Shown: positions 18,499-26,847 of the stretch, in pieces
How the letters are laid out: each line of letters begins with the position of its first letter
Position numbering within the stretch: position 1 is the stretch's first letter
Origin: Rhodanobacteraceae bacterium
GTDB taxonomy: Bacteria; Pseudomonadota; Gammaproteobacteria; Xanthomonadales; Rhodanobacteraceae
Assembly (NCBI GenBank): GCA_004299555.1
Contig: SCQU01000002.1
Coordinates: 34,051-98,050, forward strand
Reading direction: 5' to 3'
Length of the DNA: 64,000 nt
The notes under the pieces: generated by a model
Told to the model about the DNA's origin: nothing
Database searches by the model: none
The model's input: the letters and a program-made list of their open reading frames with translations, nothing else
Made by a program: the position numbers and the translations under genes

Positions 18499-20514
18499 TC
18501 AAAGTTCGCGCACGCCGAGATCGCGCAGGTAGTGGTAGGTCGGATCGTAGAACTCGGCGCGGCGCGTCGGATCGCGCGGGTCGCCGTCTGGAACGACCAG
18601 CACCATACCCTGGCGCGCACGCGTCAACAACACGCGGTAGGCGTTTTCGAGATAGCGCTGGCGCCAGCCCTGTTGGACCTGATTCCAACGCTTGCCGCGA
18701 AACTCGTGGTGCGCCCAGGCGCCACTGGCGTAGCGCAGGTCGCCATCCCAGACGACGCACGTCCAGTCGAGTTCGAGGCCCTGCACGTCGAACTCGGTGG
18801 CGACTTCCTCGAGGTAGTACGACGAGCGTACGTCGTCCTTGCCGTCAAGGAACCATTTCACCGGATTGCTGGCGACGCGCACATCGATCGCGAGTGGCTT
18901 CAATCGTTCGGCATGCGCGGAGACGACCATGCCGTAGCGTTCGGACCCGCGCGCGTGCTCGCGCAGCCACTGCTTCGCGCGATCGAGCTTGCGCGTCAGG
19001 CGGATTGGGTAACGCGTGTCAAGTCCAGCCAACGTCGCGCGCGCCGCGTCAACTTCGCGGTCGAGCAATTCGCGCACGAATCGGCTCAGCGTTTCCGCAC
19101 GGAACGAGCGCATTGAAGTTGCAAGGTGCAGGACGGCGTTGGCGTACACGTTGGGCCGGGTCAAGAGCTGCGCGAGCGCCGCGCTGCAGTGATACTCGGA
19201 CTCCTCAAGCCGCGGCGATACATGTACGTCCCAGTCGGTGAAGCGGCGGGTCAGCGCGTCGAACCATTCGCCGATGCCGGCTTCGCCCCGATTGATTTCC
19301 TGCCCGCCGCCGACCAGGCACACGATCACGGCCCAGTCGGGTTGGCGGTCCATGCACTCGATCAGGAATTCCGGTTCCGTCTCATCGAAGCCATCGCGCC
19401 CGCGCTTGCGGCGCATGAAGTCGTTGGTCTGGGCGCGATCCCACGCCCGTTGCGCCTCGTCGAACAGCACCACGTGCTCGGGCGTCGCGGTAGGGTCGGC
19501 CAGGCAGTCGTCGCGGAAATGGTGCACGTTCTGGATGAAGGCCTCAACGCCGTTGGGGCCCCTGAGCGCTTCCTTCTTGGTCGTCCTGCGGCCCGCGTTT
19601 CGTTCGCGTGCAACCTTGTCGCGCGCCAGCGCTTCCCGCAGCACCGCGACCAGCGGACCGTTGCCGGACAGGAACACGCTGTAGGTCTGGCTGGCTCGAT
19701 CAAGATGGCGGTTGGCAATATCGAGGCCGACCAGCGTTTTCCCCGCCCCCGGCACGCCGGTCACGAAGCAAATGACTTTGTGTTGCCGGGCCCGTGCGTC
19801 TGCGATGATGCGTTCGACGGCGCGTGAGGTGACGGCAAGATTGTGTGCGCCTGCGTCGCTGCGCGAAATTTCCTCGACGTGGTGACCCGCGTACAAGGCA
19901 CGCGCTGCTTCGACGATGGTGGGCGTCGGCAGGTAGTGACCGCGCTCCCACGCGCCGGCGTCGATGGCCAGGCCGTCGAAGAATCGAAGGCCGCGCGCGA
20001 TGACGTCAGCAAGTTGAGTGCCGTTGCAGACTACCGGTTGTGCGAGGCGATCACCGTGCAGTGTTCCCTGCAGTGCGATTGCATGTGCCGGTGCACGTGT
20101 CGCCAGCAAAACCGGAATGAGCGCGAGGTCCCGGCTCGCATCGTGGAAGTTCTTGAGGTCCAGCGCGTAATCCCAGACCTGATCGACGGCCGCTTGGGTG
20201 AACTCGCGCGCGCCGACCTTGAATTCGAGTACGAACAGCGCCTGCGCCACGAGCAGGATTACGTCAGCGCGACGGCCAAGGCGCGGAATTTCATACTCGA
20301 AGTAGACGCGTGCGTTGGCGGTGTGTGCGTCAGGCAGCGGCAGTGCCTGCAGCACCTCGATTTCAGCCAGCCACGCATCCCGTTGGGTGTCATCGACTGA
20401 TCCGTGCGAGCCGCGCACGAGCTCGCCAAGAATCGCGTCGCGAGCGCGTGTGCGGAAGTCCGCGAACGCGGCGCCGTACATCCAGCGGCGAATGGGTGGT
20501 GCTGCGAGATCCAC
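18499..20514 (-). CDS. DUF2075 protein: nuclease-like domain plus SF1-type helicase/ATPase
   Basis: This 671-residue protein joins two parts. Residues about 70-125 look like a PD-(D/E)XK nuclease core, with RRADVILL (D84) followed by FVLEFK (E97, K99) and a Q-x-x-x-Y-type helix. From residue 245 there is a P-loop ATPase of the DUF2075 type. It has GVPGAGKT at 253-260, DEAQ Walker B at 352-355, a GGGQEI motif III near 397 and an LLTRAR motif VI near the C-terminus. Such proteins are found near mobile elements and antiphage genes, but no function is proven for this one. The start is GTG 20514, with ATG 20481 as alternative. It lies between glnA and alkB. Confidence 0.82.
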   Translation of the reverse strand: MDLAAPPIRRWMYGAAFADFRTRARDAILGELVRGSHGSVDDTQRDAWLAEIEVLQALPLPDAHTANARVYFEYEIPRLGRRADVILLVAQALFVLEFKVGAREFTQAAVDQVWDYALDLKNFHDASRDLALIPVLLATRAPAHAIALQGTLHGDRLAQPVVCNGTQLADVIARGLRFFDGLAIDAGAWERGHYLPTPTIVEAARALYAGHHVEEISRSDAGAHNLAVTSRAVERIIADARARQHKVICFVTGVPGAGKTLVGLDIANRHLDRASQTYSVFLSGNGPLVAVLREALARDKVARERNAGRRTTKKEALRGPNGVEAFIQNVHHFRDDCLADPTATPEHVVLFDEAQRAWDRAQTNDFMRRKRGRDGFDETEPEFLIECMDRQPDWAVIVCLVGGGQEINRGEAGIGEWFDALTRRFTDWDVHVSPRLEESEYHCSAALAQLLTRPNVYANAVLHLATSMRSFRAETLSRFVRELLDREVDAARATLAGLDTRYPIRLTRKLDRAKQWLREHARGSERYGMVVSAHAERLKPLAIDVRVASNPVKWFLDGKDDVRSSYYLEEVATEFDVQGLELDWTCVVWDGDLRYASGAWAHHEFRGKRWNQVQQGWRQRYLENAYRVLLTRARQGMVLVVPDGDPRDPTRRAEFYDPTYHYLRDLGVREL

Positions 20515-20616
20515 CGCGACACTTCCCTGACAACGTCAAAGGTGAGGCTGCCAGGGTAGCGAATCGGGGACCGTGCGCAAACCGGGCCGCGGGGTGCGGC
20601 CACACCGAGCCAGCGG

Positions 20617-22026
20617 TCAGATGCTGTAATACATCTGGTACTCGAGCGGATGGGTGGATGCGCGGTACGCGGTGACCTCCCTCATCTTCACGCCGATGTA
20701 GGCGTCGATGAAATCATCGTTCATCACGCCGCCCGCCGTCAGAAAGCCGCGATCCTTGTCCAGCGCTTCGAGTGCGGCATCGAGCGAGGAACACACCTGC
20801 GGGATGTTGCGCTCTTCCTCGGGCGGGAGGTCGTAGAGGTCCTTGTCCATCGGCGCGCCGGGGTCGAGCTTGTTGAGGATCCCGTCAAGCCCGGCCAGCA
20901 TCAACGCGGTGAAGGTCAGGTAGCCCGACTGCATCGGGTCCGGAAAGCGCACTTCAATCCGGCGCCCCTTGGGGTTGGACACATATGGGATGCGGCACGA
21001 TGCCGAGCGGTTGCGCGCGGAATAGGCCAGCATCACCGGTGCTTCAAAGCCCGGCACCAGGCGCTTGTAGGAATTGGTTGCGGAGTTGGCAAACGCGTTG
21101 ATCGCGCGCGCGTGCTTGAAGATGCCGCCGATGTAGTGCAGCGCAAGCTGCGACAGGCCGCCATACAGTTCACCGGCGAACAGGTTCTTGCCGTCCTTGG
21201 AAAGTGATTGGTGGCAGTGCATGCCCGAACCGTTGTCGCCGACGACCGGTTTGGGCATGAAGGTGGCGGTCTTGCCGTGGGCGTGGGCGACGTTGCGGAT
21301 CACATATTTCATGGTCTGCAGCTCGTCGGCCTTGTTCACCAGGGTGTTGAAGCGCACGCCGATCTCGCACTGGCCGGCGTTGCCGACTTCGTGGTGGTGC
21401 ACCTCGACCGATTGGCCCAGGGACTCCAGTACCGCGCACATGTCGGCGCGAAGGTTCGCCAGGGAATCGACCGGCGGCACCGGGAAATAGCCGCCCTTCA
21501 CGCCCGGCCGATGTCCGCGGTTGCCTTCCTCGTACTTGTAGCGCGAACTCCACGCGGCCTCTTCCGAGCCGATTTCATAGAAGACGCGTCCCATGTCGTT
21601 TTGCCAGCGCACCGAATCGAAGATGAAAAATTCCGGCTCCGGCCCGAGGTACGCGGTATCGGCGACGCCAGTGGACTTCAGGTACGCCTCGGCGCGGCGC
21701 GCGATCGACCGCGGGTCGCGGCCGTAGGCCTGCATGGTGGACGGTTCCAGCACGTCGCACACGATGTTCAGCTGCTTGCGCGTGGCGAACGGATCGATGA
21801 AGGCGGTCGCCGGGTCGGGCAGCAGCACCATGTCCGACTCGTTGATGCCCTTCCAGCCGACGATCGAGGAACCATCGAACATCTTGCCGTCCTCGAAGGT
21901 GTCGGCGTCGATCGCGTGCGCCGGGAAGCTGATGTGGTGTTGCACGCCGCGCATGTCGGTAAAGCGCAGGTCGACGAATTCGACGTTTTCGGTCTTGAGG
22001 GTTTCAAGCACGGTTGCGGGGGTCAT
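20617..22026 (-). CDS. glnA: Glutamine synthetase, type I
   Basis: This 469-residue enzyme forms glutamine from glutamate, ammonia and ATP as a dodecamer and is the main ammonium-assimilating step. It shows the family sequences [29 protein letters not shown] and the adenylylation loop with tyrosine in DLYDLPPEE. It is therefore probably controlled by a GlnE-type adenylyltransferase as well as by transcription. A near-consensus sigma-54 promoter lies upstream, consistent with control by the nearby NtrBC pair. The DUF2075 gene begins about 100 bases downstream on the same strand. Confidence 0.97.
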   Translation of the reverse strand: MTPATVLETLKTENVEFVDLRFTDMRGVQHHISFPAHAIDADTFEDGKMFDGSSIVGWKGINESDMVLLPDPATAFIDPFATRKQLNIVCDVLEPSTMQAYGRDPRSIARRAEAYLKSTGVADTAYLGPEPEFFIFDSVRWQNDMGRVFYEIGSEEAAWSSRYKYEEGNRGHRPGVKGGYFPVPPVDSLANLRADMCAVLESLGQSVEVHHHEVGNAGQCEIGVRFNTLVNKADELQTMKYVIRNVAHAHGKTATFMPKPVVGDNGSGMHCHQSLSKDGKNLFAGELYGGLSQLALHYIGGIFKHARAINAFANSATNSYKRLVPGFEAPVMLAYSARNRSASCRIPYVSNPKGRRIEVRFPDPMQSGYLTFTALMLAGLDGILNKLDPGAPMDKDLYDLPPEEERNIPQVCSSLDAALEALDKDRGFLTAGGVMNDDFIDAYIGVKMREVTAYRASTHPLEYQMYYSI

Positions 22027-22062
22027 GCGGGCTCGGTGTGGTGGCGGCGATGGCTAAAACGT

Positions 22063-22078
22063 TGCAAGTGGCGTGCCA
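22063..22078 (-). promoter_or_regulatory. Sigma-54 promoter of glnA
   Basis: Read on the minus strand, the sequence is TGGCACG, CCAC, TTGCA, an exact match to the TGGCACG-N4-TTGCA core recognised by sigma-54. It lies 37 bases before the glnA start codon, so transcription should start about 25 bases upstream of it. The pairing with an NtrC gene a few kilobases away makes it very likely functional. Confidence 0.85.
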
Positions 22079-22106
22079 GGCATTCCAGCTTGGCGAATCA
22101 ATGGGT

Positions 22107-22168
22107 TGGTGCAGTGGCGCTTTGTCGATCGCACCATGATTGTGCAGCGATGGGTGTATTCTGGTGCA
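22107..22168 (-). promoter_or_regulatory. Cluster of NtrC-like half-sites upstream of glnA
   Basis: Upstream of the sigma-54 element there are TGGTGCA at 22107-22113, GCACCA at 22131-22136, GTGCA at 22142-22146 and TGGTGCA at 22162-22168. These match the halves of the NtrC consensus TGCACCA-N5-TGGTGCA, but none forms a perfectly spaced full site. The distance, 30 to 90 bases upstream of the promoter element, suits an NtrC enhancer. The assignment is tentative. Confidence 0.5.
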
Positions 22169-22243
22169 ATACAGGGCGTGTGCGCATGCTGGCGGTGCCA
22201 CCGGTCCCGGCCGTGCAGGTGTCGCTCGCTGATCACCTTCCGA

Positions 22244-22582
22244 TTAGGCCAGTTTTGCGCCGATGGGTACCGGCCGCTCCGGCACGCACAGGGCGACGTC
22301 GCCGTTGGCGTCGTGGAAGCCGGTGACCAGGCACTCTGACCGTACCGGCCCGATCTGTTTGGGTGGAAAATTGACCACGCCGACGACCAGCTTGCCGACG
22401 AGCTCTTCGGGCGTGTAGAGGGCGGTAATCTGCGCGCTGGACTTTTTTACGCCGATCTCGGGCCCGAAGTCGACCTGCAGGACGTACGCAGGCTTGCGCG
22501 CCTCGGCAAACACCCGCGCGTCGACGATGCGGCCCACCCGCAGTTCGACTTTGGTGAAATCCTCCCAACCGATCGTTTGCAT
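22244..22582 (-). CDS. csaA: CsaA-type tRNA-binding domain protein
   Basis: This 112-residue OB-fold protein matches CsaA: DFTKVELRVGRIVDA at the N-terminus, VNFPPKQIGPVRSECLV in the core, and a short VPERPVPIGAKL tail. CsaA proteins bind tRNA and have been reported to have chaperone or secretion-related activity. The role in this organism is unknown. It lies upstream of glnA on the same strand but is separated by the glnA control region. chaA diverges from it. Confidence 0.88.
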   Translation of the reverse strand: MQTIGWEDFTKVELRVGRIVDARVFAEARKPAYVLQVDFGPEIGVKKSSAQITALYTPEELVGKLVVGVVNFPPKQIGPVRSECLVTGFHDANGDVALCVPERPVPIGAKLA

Positions 22583-22616
22583 GGGTGGCCTCCGAAGTCA
22601 TGCATACTAGCCGCCC

Positions 22617-23750
22617 ATGCACGGTGCAAAGGACATGCGGGCGAGGGCGGGGGCAAGCGGGTGGCGGGGCGAATGGCCGCTGCCGGCCGCCGGCGCCATC
22701 CTGGTGGCGGGCTGGGTCCTGAAACCGGCATTTGCCGGCGACGGCGCCGGCAATTTCGCGGTCGTGGCCGCGTTTGTCGCGTTCTTCGTGGGCGCGCTGC
22801 TGGCGGCGCTCCTGGCCACCCGGCACGCCGAACACCTGGCCGAACGTTTCGGCGAACCCTACGGCACGCTGATGCTGACCCTGTCGGCCATCACGCTCGA
22901 GATCGCGACGGTCGTGACGGTCATGCTGCACAACGCCGACAACCCGGCGTTTGGGCGCGACACCATGTTCTCGGTGGTGATGATCGTCTTGAACGGCATC
23001 ATCGGCACGGCGCTCCTGGTCGGCGCCCTGCACCACCATGAGCAGACCTACAACCTGCGTGGCGCCAAGGCGTTCCTGAGCCTGCTGATACCGCTGGCGA
23101 CGCTGGCACTGATCTGGCCCGACTTCACGGTGACTTCGGTCGCCGGCACGCTGTCGCTGGTGCAGAAGGTGTTCCTGCTGGTGATGTCGCTCCTGATGTA
23201 TGCGGCCTTCCTGCTGATCCAGACCCGCACCCACACCAGCTTTTTCATTGCCGAGGGCGAGGCGATGGTGCAGGTACCTCCGCATCCGGTGTCCTCGCGC
23301 GGATGGCCGCTGCACGCGGTGCTGCTGGCGGTGTACCTGGTGCTGGTGGTGTTGCTGGCCAAGTTGTTTGCGCTGCCGCTGGATACCGGCGTCGCGCGCC
23401 TGCGCCTGCCGCCGGCGTTGGCGGGCTTCGCGGTGGCGGTGCTGGTGCTGGCGCCCGAAGGCATCGCCGCGATCCGCGCCGCCCGCGCCAACCAGATGCA
23501 GCGGGCGATGAACCTTGGCCTTGGCACCGCGTTGTCGACGATTGCGTTGACGGTGCCGGCCATCCTGCTGATCGACCTGTTCCTCGGCCGCCAGGCGGTG
23601 CTGGGACTGTCGCCTGCCAACATGGTGATGCTGGTGCTCACCTTTGGCGTATCGATCCTGACCCTCGGCAGCGGCCGCACCAACGCCATGCAGGGTCTGG
23701 TACACCTGCTGCTGTTCCTGGCGTATGTGGTGCTGATTTTTTCGCCGTGA
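22617..23750 (+). CDS. chaA: Calcium/cation:proton antiporter ChaA
   Basis: This 377-residue CaCA-family antiporter has about eleven membrane segments. Two alpha-repeats are visible: ITLEIATVVTVML around residues 100-115, with the conserved acidic E, and VLAPEGIAAIRAARAN near 275. A His-rich cytosolic stretch (ALHHHEQTY) lies between. It exchanges Ca2+, Na+ or K+ for protons at alkaline pH in E. coli. Substrate preference here is not shown by sequence. ATG 22635 is an alternative start. hemJ follows 46 bases later on the same strand. Confidence 0.85.
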   Translation: MHGAKDMRARAGASGWRGEWPLPAAGAILVAGWVLKPAFAGDGAGNFAVVAAFVAFFVGALLAALLATRHAEHLAERFGEPYGTLMLTLSAITLEIATVVTVMLHNADNPAFGRDTMFSVVMIVLNGIIGTALLVGALHHHEQTYNLRGAKAFLSLLIPLATLALIWPDFTVTSVAGTLSLVQKVFLLVMSLLMYAAFLLIQTRTHTSFFIAEGEAMVQVPPHPVSSRGWPLHAVLLAVYLVLVVLLAKLFALPLDTGVARLRLPPALAGFAVAVLVLAPEGIAAIRAARANQMQRAMNLGLGTALSTIALTVPAILLIDLFLGRQAVLGLSPANMVMLVLTFGVSILTLGSGRTNAMQGLVHLLLFLAYVVLIFSP

Positions 23751-23796
23751 ACCGCGGTGGTATCGCGTTGGCAACCTATTCCGACGGAGTTGCAAG

Positions 23797-24222
23797 ATGC
23801 TTGTCCATCAGTGGCTGATGGCTTTCCACATCATCGGTGTCGTGATGTGGTTTGCCGGGTTGTTCTACCTGCCGCGCCTGTTCGTGTATCACGCGGAAGC
23901 CAGCGAGGCGTTGATTCGCGCGCGCCTCAAGGTGATGGAACGGCGGCTCCTGGTGATGACCCACATCGGCGCCGCGTGGGCTATCGCCTTCGGCATTGCG
24001 ACGCTCTCGACGGTGCCGGGATTGGTGCATGCGCACTGGCTCCAGGTGAAACTGGTGCTGGTGCTGCTGCTCGTGATCTACCACGGCGTCCTGGTACACC
24101 TGACGCGTGATTTTGCGCACGACCGCTGCGCCTGGTCATCGCGCCGCTTGCGCTGGTTCAACGAAATCCCGGGTGTACTGCTGGTTGCGATCGTCATCCT
24201 CGCGGTGGTCAAGCCGTTTTGA
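23797..24222 (+). CDS. hemJ: Protoporphyrinogen oxidase HemJ
   Basis: This 141-residue inner-membrane protein oxidises protoporphyrinogen IX to protoporphyrin IX in haem synthesis. It has four membrane segments, the N-terminal HQWLMAFHIIGVVMWFAG (with the essential His), YLPRLFVYHA, and the WLQVKLVLVLLL helix with Lys, followed by FNEIPGVLLVAIVILA. Length and pattern fit HemJ closely. It may be expressed with chaA. Confidence 0.9.
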   Translation: MLVHQWLMAFHIIGVVMWFAGLFYLPRLFVYHAEASEALIRARLKVMERRLLVMTHIGAAWAIAFGIATLSTVPGLVHAHWLQVKLVLVLLLVIYHGVLVHLTRDFAHDRCAWSSRRLRWFNEIPGVLLVAIVILAVVKPF

Positions 24223-24301
24223 GCCCCGCTGGAGCGCCGCCTCCGGCGCACCGGTGACCCACCGGCTTGCTATAGTTCAATCCGGACGGGGAGTTTTGGA
24301 C

Positions 24302-26845
24302 ATGACACCTCAGTTGTCACGGCAGGATCCCGATGTGGAGCTGCAGGCTGCGTTTCGCCGCCACCTGCCGCAGCGGCTGCGCACCCTGCTGCGGCGTGCG
24401 CGGGCGCAGTGCCGCGATGGCTGGGATTGCAACGTATTGCACGCGCTGCACGACGAGATCGCGCTGTTGGCCGGGGCCTGCGGCCGTTACGGCATGCTCG
24501 AAACCGGCGAACGGCTGCTGGCGCTGGAAGCGGCGTTGGCGGTACCGGTGGCGGCGCACGGCGTACCCGACGCCGCCACCAGTGCCGAGATCGACGGCTT
24601 GCTGGATGGTCTGCGGCCGCATCTGCAGCAAGCGGCGCCCGGCCACGCCACGGCGGCGTTCGCGCCGGGTGCGGCGGCGTTCGCCGCGCAGGAACCGTTT
24701 CCGCGCTGCGAGGTGCCGCCACCGGACTACTGGCTGCGCCTTGGGATCAGCGCCGTGGATGCCGGCGATGCGGCTGCGGCGCCGGCCACGAACGCCGCGA
24801 TCCCGGCGCCCGAGTCCGCTCCCGCAGCGGTCGCCGATCCGGCGTCTGGGCCCCGCGTGTGCATCGTCAACGATGACGGGCCGCTGGTGAACGAATTGCT
24901 GTTGCGCTTTGACCAGCTGCACTACGACGTGGTGCTGGTCGATCGCCTGGCGGATCTGGTCGACCTTCTGGGGCGCACGCCCCCCGAGCTTGCGATTCTG
25001 GTGGCCGACGCGCGCACGCCGCTGGAGCCCCTGGCCACCGCCATGCAGCTCGTCCACCACGATCACGGCCGGCCGGTGCGGTTGCTGATGCTGTTGCGCG
25101 GAGCCGACGCCGAACTGCAGCTGCGCGCCCTGCGTGCGGGCGCCGATCGCTGCATTGTGCTGCCGGCAGCCGCGAGCGAAGTGGTGCCGGCGGCGCTGGA
25201 GCTGGCAGGGGCCGATCGCGACAGCGCGTACCGCATCCTCATCGTCGATGACGATGCGCCGCAGGCCCTGTTTGCGCAGGCGATCCTGCGCCGTTCGGGC
25301 ATGGAAACCAAAATCCTCAGCGAGTCGCTGGCCGTGCTGGACGAACTGGATCGCTTTCACCCCGACCTGTTGTTGCTGGATCTCAACATGCCCGACTGCG
25401 ATGGCTTCGAGCTGACCGCACTGATCCGCGAACGCGAGGGCTACGTCAACACGCCGATCGTGTTTCTCTCGGGCGATCAGGACGAAGAACGCCAGTTTGC
25501 GGCGCTGGACGCCGGCGGCGACGACTTCCTGGTCAAACCGATCCGCCCGACGCACCTGGTGTCGGCGGTGACCAATCGCGTGCGCCGCGCGCGCATGGCC
25601 GCGGCGCGCGCGCGCAGCCGCCAGCAGCGGCACGTCGGTGACGGCCTGCACGAGCGGGTGCAGGTGCTCGATGCGATGGCCGAGCACCTGGCCGCCAGCG
25701 GTGGCAGCGCGCAGGGCGGTCTGCTGGCGGTGGCGGTGCGTGACGCCGCCGAGTGGCGCCAGCGGTTTGGGGTGTCGGCGCTGGATGCGATGCTGGCCCA
25801 GCTTGGTACGTTTGTCGCCAGCCACGCGCGTGCCAGGTGCATGGTCGCCCGCCACGGCGAGGCCGGTTTCCTGATCTTTTCGCGCACGGACGACGAATTG
25901 CAGCTGATGGCGCTGGCGGGCGAACTGATGGAAGCGGCGCAGGATACCCGCTTCGGTGCGCAGGCGATCGCCGCGCGGCTGGTGTGCGCGGTGTGCGCGT
26001 TCGATGCGGCCACGGCAGAACCCGCGCTGGCGTTGGCCGCGGTAGAGCGGACGCTGGCCGCCGCGCGGGCGCAACCGGATCTGCTGGCGTTGTACTCGCA
26101 CCTGGGTTCGGCGTCCGATGGCCTCGATCAGCAGGTGTCGGCCGCCCTCGCCACGCATGCCTTTGGGCTCGCGTTCCAGCCGGTCATCCCGCTCCGCGGC
26201 ACCGCCGAGCCGCAGTATCAGGCCCTGCTGCGCCTGCGCACGGGCGGGCGCGAGTATGTCGCGGCGGAGTTGGTGCCGATCGCCGCGCGGGCGGGCTCCA
26301 TCGGCGCCATCGACGCCTGGGTGGTGGCGCGCTGCATCGGCATTCTGGCCGAAAGGATGGAGGAAGGCGACCCGGTGCGGCTGGTCGCCAGCCAGGCGCT
26401 GCAGGGCTGGCGTGACCTTGAGCGCCCGACCGCGCTGCAGGGGGCGCTGGCCGCGGCCGGCGTCCCCGAGGGCTCGCTGGTGCTGGAGTTTCGTGCCGAA
26501 GAAGTGCGTCACCACATGCGGGCGTTGGTCGAGCTTGCCCCCGAGTTGCGGCGCGCCGGCGTGCGCCTGTCGCTGGCCGGGGTCGACGCCGATGGCGTGG
26601 CGGCAGGCTGGATCGAGCACCTGCCGCTCGATTACATCAAGCTGGTGCCGGGGCTGGCCGATGCCGCGCTGGCGGCCGCGGTGCGTGCCGCGCACGCGCG
26701 CGGCGTGCGGGTGGCCGCGGGGTGCGTGGAGACCCTCGCGCAGGTACAACGCCTGCGCGAGGGCGGCGTAGACCTGCTGCAAGGCAACTATTTTCGCCCG
26801 CCCGCGGATAAGCTGGGCGACGCGCCTGCGCCTGCGGAGACCTGA
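24302..26845 (+). CDS. Hpt-like/double-receiver protein with degenerate GGDEF and EAL domains
   Basis: This 847-residue cytoplasmic signalling protein has, in order, a helical Hpt-like domain with a candidate phospho-His at H50, a degenerate receiver (residues about 180-300), and an intact receiver with D360 in LLLDLNMPD. A GGDEF-like domain follows in which the signature reads RHGEA (517-521), then an EAL-like domain in which EAL is replaced by QAL (640-642). Neither cyclic-di-GMP enzyme should be active, so it may bind the nucleotide or act through protein contacts. ATG 24302 follows CGGGGAG. The hybrid kinase starts two bases after the stop, so the two almost certainly work together. Confidence 0.8.
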   Translation: MTPQLSRQDPDVELQAAFRRHLPQRLRTLLRRARAQCRDGWDCNVLHALHDEIALLAGACGRYGMLETGERLLALEAALAVPVAAHGVPDAATSAEIDGLLDGLRPHLQQAAPGHATAAFAPGAAAFAAQEPFPRCEVPPPDYWLRLGISAVDAGDAAAAPATNAAIPAPESAPAAVADPASGPRVCIVNDDGPLVNELLLRFDQLHYDVVLVDRLADLVDLLGRTPPELAILVADARTPLEPLATAMQLVHHDHGRPVRLLMLLRGADAELQLRALRAGADRCIVLPAAASEVVPAALELAGADRDSAYRILIVDDDAPQALFAQAILRRSGMETKILSESLAVLDELDRFHPDLLLLDLNMPDCDGFELTALIREREGYVNTPIVFLSGDQDEERQFAALDAGGDDFLVKPIRPTHLVSAVTNRVRRARMAAARARSRQQRHVGDGLHERVQVLDAMAEHLAASGGSAQGGLLAVAVRDAAEWRQRFGVSALDAMLAQLGTFVASHARARCMVARHGEAGFLIFSRTDDELQLMALAGELMEAAQDTRFGAQAIAARLVCAVCAFDAATAEPALALAAVERTLAAARAQPDLLALYSHLGSASDGLDQQVSAALATHAFGLAFQPVIPLRGTAEPQYQALLRLRTGGREYVAAELVPIAARAGSIGAIDAWVVARCIGILAERMEEGDPVRLVASQALQGWRDLERPTALQGALAAAGVPEGSLVLEFRAEEVRHHMRALVELAPELRRAGVRLSLAGVDADGVAAGWIEHLPLDYIKLVPGLADAALAAAVRAAHARGVRVAAGCVETLAQVQRLREGGVDLLQGNYFRPPADKLGDAPAPAET

Positions 26846-26847
26846 CT

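Noticed and set aside
24234..24276. GCGCCG/CGGCGC hairpin after hemJ followed by TATAGT as terminator and promoter.
   Set aside because: The stem lacks a T run, and no acceptable -35 element sits at the right distance from TATAGT.
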